Source of the DNA: Strongyloides papillosus
Lineage: Eukaryota; Nematoda; Chromadorea; Rhabditida; Strongyloididae
Direction: 5' to 3'
Assembly: GCA_005656395.1 (NCBI GenBank)
Contig: SRSI01000056.1
Location: forward strand, 1 to 64,000
DNA length: 64,000 bases
The first letter of the stretch is position 1, and every line of letters begins with the position of its first letter. The notes beneath the pieces were generated by a model. The model did no database searches. It saw only the letters and a list, made by a program, of their open reading frames with translations, and had not been told where the DNA came from. The position numbers and the translations under genes were made by a program. Shown piece by piece: positions 10,386 through 20,226 of the stretch.

Positions 10386-10640
10386 ATAAAAATATAAAAT
10401 ACAACATCTACATGTCATTGAAAAATTTATCATTATTCTGGAAAAATGCAATATAAACAACGACGTCATGTGAATTTTTGCAAAATTGCAAAGAAATAAT
10501 CAAGATCATAGGATTTTTCATAACAAAGTTCTAGAGAAATAACCAACGAACGAAACTGTAAACAAAACAAATTAGACTATATAAGCAAGGTAAAATTTAC
10601 TTATGTCATATAACAATTATTTCAATAAATATTTACTAAA
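10386..10640. other. Leader of family gene B
   Basis: Non-coding. A TATA-like box (ACTATATAAGCAAGG, about 10575-10589) lies some 50-60 nt before the ATG at 10641. The remains of a 16980-type ORF start (ATG at 10327 followed by stops) lie just upstream. Confidence 0.4.
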
Positions 10641-11166
10641 ATGGATACCAGAAATTCTAGACTAACAAGAAAAAAGGTCAATATTGACTATATCCTTAAT
10701 GCATTGGATAAAACTAAAAAATTATGAACGATTAGACAGGAAGCAATGATCCTAGAACATTTGATTTAAAAAAAAATATTTTGAATTCGTTGCGCACATA
10801 CATGACAAGTAGCAACTTGCGCTTGAGCGCAAGATGGTCCAATTAATATATACATTAAGAAAGTTGGGCAACAATTCAATCCCGCGTATAAAGGCCGACT
10901 TTCTCAAAGAATTTCAAATAACCGAAAACGACTTCGAAAATGCAACTGATCTTACGTTTGAACAATTTATAAGATTAGGAGCTTTTTCAGATTTGTTTAC
11001 AGTTGAGGGAGAGAATATTGTTTTCAAAATATCACGATTAAAAAGAAGATTTACGCCCAATCAAGATGAAGAACAAAATCAGCATATTCAAAATGAACCA
11101 GATGAAACAAGTGAACGACGTGAAGAACCTAATGAAGAATATTATAGCAGTAATGTAAATGATTAA
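10641..11166 (+). pseudogene. Family A-D gene, copy B (degenerate)
   Basis: The start reads SRLTRKKVNIDYILNALDKT, closely like copy C. After a stop near codon 29 and frame disruption the C-terminal two thirds are open from 10834 to 11166: IKADFLKEFQITENDFE, LTFEQFIRLGAFSDLFTVEG, ENIVF and an acidic Glu/Asn-rich tail. The family signature is F(F/L)xx(Y/F)KxTE(E/D)xF..FE(E/Q)F(I/V)R...LFxVEGExxxF. Function is unknown and no catalytic pattern is visible. B and C face each other across 11.2-13.3 kb. Solo LTR and DNA-element insertions follow B, so its own 3' end context is lost. Confidence 0.6.
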
Positions 11167-11382
11167 TTTTTAAAATTATTTATATACATTTATATTTTTT
11201 TATTAATAAATATTTTTAAATGATTAACTTTTTTTTATATTTTTTTTAGTAAATAACATTTATTAAAACCTTCATTTTAATATATTTTTTTTGTAATTAA
11301 CATTTATTAATAGGTAAATATTAAAAGTGTAAAGATAATGTTTGATTAACGTTTATTACTAGCTATAATAGCTATAAGTGGC

Positions 11383-11643
11383 TGTTGTCCTCGCGGATCC
11401 GGGAATCTCCTGAGAGACTCCAGACACCGGAGGACAGAACGCAATAAAATGAGAGAGTGCTAAAAAGGTTTATTAGGTATAATAAGAATGATTACAATGT
11501 ATATGAGTGAAGAATGTATATAATGTGATATTTACAATAACTGATTGAAAGTTGTTTGTCGTTGCCTTTATATAATCCCCGGTATGCAGTGTCCTTGATT
11601 GTATCTTTTTATAGGTGTATTGGAGCAAAGCTCCGATACAACA
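11383..11643 (-). mobile_element. Solo LTR-like element (261 bp)
   Basis: Ends are perfect short inverted repeats: TGTTGT..ACAACA on either strand. Read on the minus strand it has a TATA box (ATTATATAAAGGC) followed by AATAAA (CCTAATAAACC), the order expected of an LTR. It is more GC-rich than its surroundings and unlike the L or G1 LTRs. No 5-bp target duplication is evident. Confidence 0.5.
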
Positions 11644-11780
11644 CTATTACATGGCCACTTATACAATGTAAACTATTTGTTAAGCAATGAATCAATATTA
11701 CAAGGTATAAAACTTATATAGTATAAAAACAATGACATAAGAGAATTAGTAAAAAAAAAACAAAGATTACATTTAATATA

Positions 11781-13229
11781 CAGGGTGTCCCATAATTAAC
11801 TCCCCACCTGCGAGAGCTTATAACTTTTTTCTACGAAGAGATAAAAACGTGAAATTTTGCAGGTTAGTAGAACTAAGAGACAATATTTTTTATTTTTTTT
11901 ATTTTTAAAAAATTATTGTCCCATTAGGACTTATGGCCATTTTAAAAAAATGTGTTTTTTTCGCCTTTATGAGTACGTAACTTTTTTATATAAAGAGATA
12001 TTGAGATGATTTTTTTACAGATCGAAAGCTCAACTTCTTTTGTACTATAATTTTTAATATCATAAATATTGAACTTCATTAACATTGTTTAATTATTAAT
12101 TGAAACAAAAAAACCACGATTTTTGCCAAAATTTCGTAGTTTTTTCAAAATTAAAGCTCATTGAGAAGATTCTCACTAAAGTGTTATCATTATTCTGATC
12201 GAGTAAACGATGCTCTATTCAACGGTAATAATCTTGTTTCTTGGTAATAAGTTTTAAAAAAGTTATGACAATTAAAAAATTGTCTAATTTTTCATTTTCC
12301 TTAGTATTTGAAAAAAAGTATGCTATTGTTTTCAATTTTTCAACATTGATAATGATTATTTATTGAAAGTAGTTGAAATATTATTTTATTTTTTATTGCT
12401 AATTGTTTATATTTCGAACATAAATCCAATGAGAACAAGGTCGAAAATACGAATTTTTTGAAAGATGCATAATAATGCTCTTATAGGGCAATTGTTATTT
12501 AAAATAGTGTAAAACGCAGATAAATTGTAATAAATGTTAAGAAAAATAATTTTAAAAAAAATTTAAGTGATAAAAATTATTGGAATTTTTTTGGCCAAAT
12601 ATGGACAAATGAGCAATATACCGTAAATTAGCACACTTTATTGATCAAAATAATACTATTAGGTATTAAATATGTTAAAAAAAATAGTGTTTATAACTTA
12701 ATTTTTTACCAAAAGTACGAAATTTGTAATCTTTGGTAAATCATAACATTCGTCAATGGCATTTTATTTTAATGGCACTATACTCATTCGATAGAGCTTC
12801 GTTAACTCTATTAGAATAATGACAACACTTTAGTGAGAATTTTCTCAATGAGCTTTAATTTTGAAAAAACTACGAAATTTTGGCAAAAATCGTGGTTTTT
12901 TTGTTTCAATTAAAAATTAAACAATGTTAATGAAATTCAATATTTATGATATTAAAAATTATAGTACAAAAGAAGTTGAGCTTTCGATCTGTAAAAAAAT
13001 TATCTTAATATCTCTTTATATAAAAAAGTTACGTACTCATAAAGGCGAAAAAAAACACATTTTTTTAAAATGGCCATAAGTCCTAATAGGACCACAATTT
13101 TTTAAAAATAAAAAAAATAAAAAATATTGTCTCTTAGTTCTACTAACCTGCAAAATTTTACGTTTTTATCTCTTCGTAGAAAAAAGTTATAAGCTCTCGC
13201 AGGTGGGGAGTTAATTATGGGACACCCTG
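11781..13229. mobile_element. DNA transposon with very long terminal inverted repeats (T1)
   Basis: It starts CAGGGTGTCCCATAATTAAC and ends with the reverse complement. The inverted match runs inward for roughly 450 bp per side with only scattered differences, so it would fold into a long hairpin. The flanks read TA on the left and TG on the right, compatible with an old TA duplication of Tc1/mariner type. No transposase frame is inside, so it is non-autonomous. Diverged relatives are seen at 46007-46380, about 57600-58560, 62732-64000 and a scrap at 19180-19360. Confidence 0.8.
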
Positions 13230-13350
13230 TGTATTTTTATTAATACCTTTCTTTTAATATATTTTTTTATTATCGTTTAAACAGTAAAAAAAAATATTAA
13301 AACAAAAAAATATAAAAAAAATTTATTTCTATATAAAAAACATTTAAAAA

Positions 13351-13853
13351 TTAACTACTATTTGTCTCACTAAAGATTTCTTCTTCTTGTTCTTTATTTT
13401 CTTCAGTCGGGTTCCAGCGGAGCTCCTATTCTGGTTCGTTTGTGGTAATTCCTCTTTTCAAAGGTAACTGTTTGAATATTAAATTTTCCCCTTCAACTAT
13501 GAATAAGTCAGAGGAACATCCATAACGAACAAATTCTTCGAAGATAACACCTGTTGTCTGCTCGAATTGATCTTCAGTTATTTTAAACGGTCTAAAAAAG
13601 TTTGCTCTTACCCGCCATATTGAATTATCTTAAAAACCTCTCAAAGTAAAGGTGTAGCCATAGTATGTTCTAGTGAAATTTGCCAGATATCTTGTATTTT
13701 GGTAATAATTTCAAAGTGCTTTTGAAGATTGAATAGTTTTGTATCCCTGCTTTCTGTCCAATCTCTTACAAGTTTCTTAGTTTTTTCCAATGAACGAAAA
13801 ACATAGTCAATATTGACTATTTTTCTTGTTAATTTAATAGGTCTGGTAGTCAT
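13351..13853 (-). pseudogene. Family A-D gene, copy C (frameshifted)
   Basis: Starts at an ATG at 13853 with KLTRKIVNIDYVFRSLEKTK and continues FNLQKHFEIITKIQDIW, then loses frame near 13640. The rest is open in another frame: ANFFRPFKITEDQFEQ, FEEFVRYGCSSDLFIVEGEN and a Glu-rich end, stopping at 13351-13353. It is closest to copy B. A piggyBac end (TTAA at 13859-13862) lies 6 nt upstream of the ATG, so the original promoter has been separated from the gene. Confidence 0.6.
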
Positions 13854-13862
13854 TTTAGTTAA

Positions 13863-14350
13863 CCCTTAAGGTACCAACATATTTGTTATAATCTGAAACC
13901 CGACATCTCAAAAATTGCTACTATACATAATAACACATTTTTTATAACCTGGAGTACTAACATCTGAAAAATTACAACTATAGATAATAACATATTTTTA
14001 TAGCCCGAAGTACCGACATTGCAAAAAATGTGACTCTGAATAAATATATAAATATTAGTTAAAAAATTCTTTAAAAAAATATTATCGTTTTAAAATATAT
14101 AACATGAAAGACATATTGACTTTGTGTGATTCTTGCAATAATTTTTAGCACAATAACTGCAAGAAGTAACCGTTTTATATTTTTGTCTAAATGTACCAAC
14201 GCATTGTTTACAAGTGGCTCTTTTTTGCATTCAGATTTGATATATTTTTTGATGATACTACAGGATTGATATTCTCATCATTTTTATTATCTATAAATTC
14301 TTGTATTCGACGTCTTTTACTTGTTTGTAATATTTTATTTGTTTCTAAAC
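13863..14350 (-). mobile_element. piggyBac transposon end with C-terminal transposase remnant
   Basis: TTAA (13859-13862) followed by CCCTTAAGGTACC is a piggyBac-like terminus (target TTAA, ends starting CCC). Next come three ~60-bp imperfect tandem repeats, each with a (A/G)GTAC(C/T)(A/G)ACAT core (about 13870-14030). The minus frame at 14090-14225 encodes a cysteine cluster, CKQCVGTFRQKYKTV..CSYCAKNYCKNH..CLSC, matching the CxxC..CxxC..CxxH..CxxC ring at the piggyBac transposase C-terminus. The catalytic part and the other end are missing, cut by the L LTR at 14369. Confidence 0.65.
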
Positions 14351-14368
14351 GATAAAATGCCAACAGAA

Positions 14369-14635
14369 CGTTGTGGCTCACGCAAGGTGGTGAAGGAAAA
14401 GGACTTTATTGGAACGAATGAGGGATTTAACAATATAACAATTTATAATAAAATTTATCTTATCGTATAATATCGTGTAGTATTCTGTTTGAATGGGAGT
14501 GCTCTTGGTATTTTATACCTTTTTAATGTTATTATTTCAGTTATTGTGTACCTTATGTTTTAAAAATATTAAATTCCTCTTTATGAGAATTCTTAAGTAT
14601 CTGCATTAGTATTATGATGAGGCGGTTCAATTACG
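14369..14635 (-). mobile_element. L-family LTR (minus orientation)
   Basis: On the minus strand a purine tract (AAGGAAGGAAGA) precedes CGTAATTGAACC, then come GGTATAAAATACC (TATA), AATAAAG and the end GAGCCACAACG. These elements and their spacing match the LTRs at 3600-3840 and 25845-26038. It is the 3' LTR of an element that includes gene D and the convergent small gene at 14745. Confidence 0.65.
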
Positions 14636-14744
14636 TCTTCCTTCCTTGTTTGTTGCTGCCCTCAGCAATTTTTGATAAAACATCTCTCCTTTTTAGTATA
14701 TAAGTAAAGAAATGTATGACAATTGTTATTTTCTATTTTCTGTA

Positions 14745-15004
14745 ATGTCGATTGCTCAGGAGATCGAACGGATAGCTCTTTATTCCTTTCTGAGCATGAT
14801 CTTTAATATCATCTGCGGGTGACTTCACTTAATTATTGAATTTCTCTTTCTTTTTCAGGCTTATTATGTCAAATCGGCTTATTTTACTTCGAAAACTACA
14901 TACTTTCTAAAAAGAGAGGTGATAATTCACATGGGTCTATTCCAGTTGTTGCAGGTACTTTACCTAGTGATCCTGAACTTTCTTTACCCAAGGGTACTTC
15001 TTAA
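14745..15004 (+). CDS. Convergent small spliced membrane-peptide gene, copy 2 (intact, 71 aa)
   Basis: Exon 1 is 14745-14814 (70 nt, as in copy 1) and exon 2 is 14859-15004; the 44-nt intron ends CTTTTTCAG. Joined in phase 1 they make 71 residues without a stop. Exon 1 ends IERIALYSFLSMIFNII; exon 2 starts LLCQIGLFYFENYILSKKRG and ends with a Ser/Pro-rich tail. The donor in the conserved position is GC (T|GCGGGT) instead of GT, so splicing needs a GC-AG intron or is impaired. An alternative GT two bases further on would break the frame. AGTATATAAG lies about 40 nt upstream of the ATG. It is opposite in direction to LTR 14369-14635 and gene D. Not a known family. Confidence 0.65.
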
Positions 15005-15333
15005 TTCTTCATTCCTATCAATTATTGATCTTCTTTCTGTTTTTAAAAATTTTAAACCGTTATCGTCATAAGATGTTTTGTGAAGTTCTATTTATCACAC
15101 ATATATTGTTAATTAATTATTGATATAATAAAAATTTTGTTAACGTTTCAATAATTTGTAGTGTGTCTATAACAAATATAGTAATATTGTTATGATCATA
15201 GGAGTATGATCATGATATAAGTGAAAAAATAATTTGTATATGGAAATGTAGTTAGAATAATAATAAAAAAATAAAGGTAAGTGTAATATATGATATAAAA
15301 ATAATATAAGTATGTTATAGGGAAATTAATTAG
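15005..15333. other. Intergenic stretch between the convergent small gene and D
   Basis: AT-rich, with AATAAA-like signals on both strands as expected between convergent genes. No other feature seen. Confidence 0.4.
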
Positions 15334-15882
15334 CTAATCTGAATCATGGTATTCCACTAGTATCCTGTCATCCACCGGTTCAGATGATTCACTTGGTACC
15401 GGTGTTCTTCTTTCTGGAACGGGTGCTGTTGGTGGTGGTACAGTGGATCGTTGAATTTTTACCCTTTGGAGGTCGAATGAAACGTGAGTAGAATATCCCC
15501 TTTTGAGGTTTCTAACAAAAATTATATTTTCGCCTTCAACAGTGAAGAGGTCAGTAAAAGCGTCAGTCCTCAAAAATTCTTCAAATGTTTTATTTACAAA
15601 TCCCTCAAAGTGCTCCTCGCTTAACTTGTAGATATCAAAGAAATCAGCTTTTACTCTAGCCATAGTGTTGTCAGTTCTTTGACGAAGAGAATGAACTAGA
15701 GAGTCAATTTTCCGTTCCATATTTTCCTGGACGGTCTCCTGTATGACTTCTATCATGCGAAGATGGCTTTTGAGGTTGAATGATTTTGGGTCTCCGCTAT
15801 TATTCTAGTCCTCCACCATTTGATGACAAAAGTTCATTGTGTCTACCAGGTATTCGGTTGCTACTCTTCGAGTAACTGCTAT
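15334..15882 (-). pseudogene. Family A-D gene, copy D (start lost, one stop)
   Basis: Aligned to intact copy A, the initiator ATG is ATA at 15882-15880 and a TAG interrupts codon 26; the rest is open for about 160 codons (an internal ATG at 15756 gives 140 aa). Segments: TRRVATEYLVDTM, FNLKSHLRMIEVIQE, VKADFFDIYKLSEEHFE, TFEEFLRTDAFTDLFTVEG, ENIIFVRNLKRGY, then a Pro/Ser-rich acidic tail. The first part is helical and charged with no cysteine pattern. It converges on the small gene 14745-15004 and, with LTR 14369-14635, forms an L-type unit read on the minus strand. Function unknown. Confidence 0.6.
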
Positions 15883-16710
15883 AAATGTGAAGTATAATGT
15901 ATTACAGAAAAATACTATACAATATCTGTTTTAAAAACTGATCAATTATATGATTTATTCAAGTTTATATATTCAAAAATAGTGCATAGTTTTCCTATAA
16001 CTGCATTAGCTTAAAATGTTATGCTTTTCTTAATGGAATTTTTAATTTATTGTGTTTCACTTTATTGCTTTTTATTTATGTTTCTACACTGCCATTTTTG
16101 TACAATACTCTGAAATTATTGATGTATTTGGAAAGATTTACTTCTTTATGTATCCTCCTTGTTTCTATTTTTATTTTACTTCGTGTTTTCGATTTTCTGG
16201 AATTTTAATCGATTTTTATTTTGAAATATCTCGTAATTTTTGCTGTTTTACTTAATTTTTGTAACAATGTGAGAGTTTTGTTTTTCTTTTGGATCTTCAC
16301 AAGATATTTTGATAAAATTTTATGAGATGGTAAATGATATGTTTAAAATTTAAAGTTATTTTTGAAATTGTTTGCTTGCTTAAATTTTTAGGTTTTCACG
16401 TAAAAAGTAAAATTACAGTATTTAAGTCCAGAATTTGTTTCCATATTGTCATTCCATTTACCTAATTCTTAATTATTTTCCTATGTTGGCAGTATTTTCC
16501 GTGATGTTTTGCTAAATTGTAAGTTTTTAGCCAAATTTATCTTTCCTTAATTAAATGACATTGAGAGTTTTGACCCCTCTTCAGCAATTAGACTTTTTCA
16601 CTTTATTGTTAAGTTTTACATAGTTTTAGTTGCTTTACGTAAGCTACTTTATAAATGTTCTTGCCTCTGTTTGTAGTGTAATCGATTCTCCCACTTCATA
16701 ATAATTTATT
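15883..16710. other. Leader region upstream of D
   Basis: No coding frame. On the minus strand it shares patches with the leader of copy A, for example AAAATTCCAGAAA(A/T)CGAAAACAC (about 16175-16200 versus 21567-21590), so the two genes carry related 5' regions. Confidence 0.4.
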
Positions 16711-16980
16711 TTACTCACAGTTTCCACAAGTTTCATCTACAGTTATTATGACATACGGTCTTTCATATTTGTCTTTTAACTTCCCTTCATTCCTTACTTT
16801 TCTTAAAATTCTATTTAACACCATATTTTCTACCTTAAAGAACTCGAGTTTATTGGTTATCTTTTTAGTTTGTTTGTCATCTAGGGTCTTTATTACCGAA
16901 ACTAGCAATGCTCTGTGATCTATTTGTAGTTCCGTGTCATTTTGATGATTCAGTATTCTAAGGTTCTTTTCTATTGACAT
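16711..16980 (-). CDS. 89-aa ORF, possibly an integrase C-terminal fragment
   Basis: The frame starts MSIEKNLRILNHQND and ends with FKVENMVLNRILRK, GKLKDKYERPYVIITV and a CGNC-like end. The second half resembles the GPY/F module at the C-terminus of Ty3/gypsy integrases (FKxGDxVL...GKLxxKYxGPYxI), with two key glycines replaced. This would make it a truncated integrase remnant rather than a functional gene, but the N-terminal half matches nothing I know. Its leader is repeated, inverted, at 10250-10340, where the ORF is destroyed after a few codons. Confidence 0.4.
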   Translation of the reverse strand: MSIEKNLRILNHQNDTELQIDHRALLVSVIKTLDDKQTKKITNKLEFFKVENMVLNRILRKVRNEGKLKDKYERPYVIITVDETCGNCE

Positions 16981-18861
16981 TTTCTTCGCCTAAACATAAT
17001 TTTGTATGGAACTGTATTAAAAGTTGATTGTCACTAGAATGTTTTATTATGGGTGGTTATTAGATTCCAGTTCTTATCAACTTCGAAGCAGGCTAGTGTT
17101 TTGTTTATTGTTCTCTTGTATCGCTCCACCATTCGATGAATAATTAGATTAAAGTAAGCTTTGTATTTTATCTAATCGTTGACTGATACTAACAGTAATA
17201 ATTTATATTAATTATTCTGCTTAAATGCTATATATTATTCACTTATGTGATAATGCTAAAATGCATTTTTATCTATTGTTGAATATTGCCAACTCTTTAG
17301 CATCTGAGAACCTATATGATCTTACTTTATTACGATGATGTATAAATACTCTGTATAATCCAAGTGTTTGCAAAATTTAACACTTTTTAAAGAATTTTTT
17401 TATTGTATTAACCTTCTTGAAAGATATTTTCAAATTCATTCTTTATATTATATCTACACAATTAACCTAAACATTAGATAAATTTCGTTTTATTATTAGT
17501 TCGCAGTTACTTATTTTGACGGTTTGTTACGTTCATTCGTTATAAATTTAAAGTACAAGTGATTATAATTATTTTATAAGCAGATCAAATCCAAATATCT
17601 CTTTTTTCAAAGAGACAATAATTTACAAGTACATGTTTCTTATCCAATAGAAATTCGTTTCAGGAAGATTTACTAAATACCAAATAGAAAATAACAGCAT
17701 ATTGAAGTTTATTAAATATTTTAAGTAAATGCAATTTAAATTGGTAAAAATGTACAGTAATTAAAGATTTTAAAATTAAATTACTTTTACATGGCGTTAA
17801 CACTCAAAATTATTATTTATTTTGATAGTATTGAAATAATAGTACCATTTAAAAATACCACGCATTTTTGTCTTATAAGTAAAAATATATTTAAATTTTT
17901 GTCTAATTAAAAAATCAATTTTAACTGCCGTCGAAATGTGAAATAAATTTTTCTCATTAAATTAAATTAATGAATTTTGTTTTATGTAAATTTCAAATTT
18001 AATAGTATTTGATTTTTTGTTAGCTAGAATCAATTTTTAAATTTAGGTTAAGTAACTACAGATAATTTCAGATATTTCAATAATTATAAAAATAATAGGT
18101 GCACATTTGTGAAATTTAAAAGCAATTTTTAAGTAATACAAATTATATAAACAGTAAATTCGCTTCGCTCATTGCTATTTGCCTGCAGAAATAATTTTCT
18201 AAACAGTACAGAATTTACTAAACAGGTCTGCAACCTGTTAAAGATCAACAACTTTTTTATTCTCTAATTAAATTTAATAAATCTTTAATTAATGGATAAT
18301 GGTAGAAATTTTAATCTATATAATTTTTTTTGTTGTCAACTTCTTTTCATTTATTATCATTTTTTCAACTTTTCATTCTTAATTCTTCAGAAAATAGTAA
18401 CTCAGGATAATATTTGACATACGCATCAAGTGTCAAAAAAAGCAGGATTAAAAAATGAATATTAAAGATTGATAGAACAGAAAAAGAACCTTTTAAAATT
18501 ACAAAAATTTTAAAAAAGACAAAAAATGCTGCGATATTTCGCCTTGTTTGATTAACAAACCTTGATATGTTGGTGTTTTTTGCACTATGTAAAAGATTTT
18601 CCTGAAGCGAATTTGCATTTGATAAGAAACGTATACTTATAGATTATTGTCTCTTTGAAGAAGAGATACTTGGAATTGATCTACTTATAAATAAATCTTA
18701 GTCACTTTAACTGTAAATTCTTTGACAAATAAGCGTAATAGACTTTATAAATTAGCAACACCGGTCTAATAATAACACAACATCGATTAAATGTTTGAGT
18801 CAATGGCATTTATACTGGATTAAAATAAATTTAAATATGTCTATGTATACAGTAAATATAA
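16950..18861 (-). repeat. Right arm of large inverted repeat
   Basis: Reverse complement of 8428-10385. Forward U lies at 17150-17690 (AAGCAGATCAAATCC, CAAAGAGACAATAATTTACA, TTTCAGGAAGATTTACTAAA), then the spacer, then reversed U from about 18590 to 18861. Homology to the left arm stops near 18861 at TTACTGTATACATAG on the complement. It contains no gene except the start of the 89-aa ORF at its inner edge. Confidence 0.75.
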
Positions 18862-19379
18862 AAAGTTATTCTATTGTAAGAATTAGACTTTTTACATATA
18901 TCTACTAAATATCATGAGAAAGTTTAAAGTATTTTTATCGGTTTTGGTAAACTTTTGCAATCCTCAGCTTTATTATGAATAAATACCAAAACTAAATTTT
19001 CATTTCAATTATTTTTTGTAAAATTTGTTATTTTCAATAAAAATGTTCAATAGAAAAATATCGCATGAATTAAATAATTATTATTGTAAAATTCAAAAAG
19101 TTACTATAATAATATTTTTTTATTGTTTTATTGTCTAACTATACGCATATATATTTTATAAATTTGTTACTCTAAAATTTTTATTAAATTAGTCATTTTA
19201 CCTCTACTTTAAATAACTACTGTACTTTATTATTAAGTAGCGTCATATTCAATTTTAAGTAAGATTATTTCACCAACCCTTCTCTATCGAATGAGTATAA
19301 AATCATTTCATTACCTTTAAAATTGACAAAGTTATGTTTCTTACAACTTTGGGGCTGAACGGTTTAAAATATCATTTTA
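18862..19379. other. AT-rich sequence with a T1-family scrap
   Basis: Only the patch CTATCGAATGAGTATA (about 19285) and its surroundings resemble the interior of the T1 long-TIR family. Nothing else was recognised. Confidence 0.4.
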
Positions 19380-19600
19380 TTTACTCGATTTTAAATCATT
19401 CTTGACGTTATTAATGATTCCTTGTAATGCAGCTATGAACAGTACAGGACTAAGAGAATCTCCCTTTTTTACACCCTTTGAAAGGAAAGTTTGAATTGGC
19501 GAAGATCTCAAGCAAAGAATTAACATTCTACTACTTTGTAAAGTTCCTGTATTAGTTTTATTTCATGTAGACTAAAACCCATTTTTCGAAGCGTAGAAAA
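19380..19600 (-). pseudogene. Non-LTR (LINE) reverse transcriptase fragment
   Basis: The minus frame reads KKGDSLSPVLFIAALQGIIN, the LINE RT block usually written GxxQGxPLSPxLFxxxx, and upstream LRKMGFSLHEIKLIQELY. Frames shift between the blocks and stops occur, so it is a short dead fragment of about 70 codons. Confidence 0.6.
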
Positions 19601-19860
19601 TAGAACTCTTAATAATTTGATTCAATTTCCCAAAGATACGGCCTATTATTAATAATGCTTTGATTACTCGTAATGAATAATAATGTGTGATTCGATGGTG
19701 ATTATTCTAAGAGGTGTGTCTAAACCATTATTAATAGATAACAACTACCACTTTTCTTTTATTGTTATTTTATTCACTACTTTACTGTACTTTTACTAAT
19801 TTATGTCTTGATTTTACTAAAATGGAAAGACAAATTACTGATTCTGAGAAGAATTCTTGT
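19601..19860. other. Unassigned
   Basis: No convincing frame or repeat. It may include decayed pol of the G1' element whose integrase continues at 19861. Confidence 0.3.
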
Positions 19861-19963
19861 TTCATCGTTAATAAGATTCGTCTCATCAACTCAAAATTTC
19901 TGGTTCTTTTATTTTTCCACCGTTGCCTCCATCTTAGCAAACACGTTAAATGTTTGAACAGCT
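19861..19963 (+). pseudogene. Left half of split integrase (G1'-type)
   Basis: The frame ends ILANTLNV*TA at the edge of the L element. It continues in frame at 24526 once the inserted element and one copy of its target duplication are discounted. The homology to integrase here is short, and the identification rests mostly on the right half. Confidence 0.4.
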
Positions 19964-20226
19964 TGTAATGGAAGCTTCTAGAAGAATTCAACATCAAAAC
20001 AACACTTAACTATCAAAACAAGAATGTTTTGATTTTCAATAATTTCGAAATCTGAGAAGGATAAAAGGAGAAGAATCAGAAGGAGAAGATAGGTCCATAG
20101 TGGGGAGTTCAGTAGTTTATTAAGGAATGACTAATTAATATTGATATTTTTATTTTACAATTTGTTGTTATTAAAATAAAGTACTAATAAATGTGTCTGT
20201 GTATTCGATATACGGCAGTCACTACG
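19964..20226 (+). repeat. 5' LTR of L element
   Basis: Starts TGTAATGGAAGCTTCTAGAA and ends GGCAGTCACTACG. It contains GGATAAAAGGAG (promoter-like) and AATAAAGT followed by a TGTGTCTGTGT stretch, a typical polyA region. The mate is 24258-24520. Confidence 0.8.

Noticed and set aside
13866..14040. CRISPR-like array
   Set aside because: Only three imperfect ~60-bp tandem units without unique spacers, at a piggyBac end in a eukaryotic genome.
16052..16255. 67-codon plus ORF rich in Phe and Tyr
   Set aside because: T-rich leader of gene D read on the wrong strand; no homology or start context.
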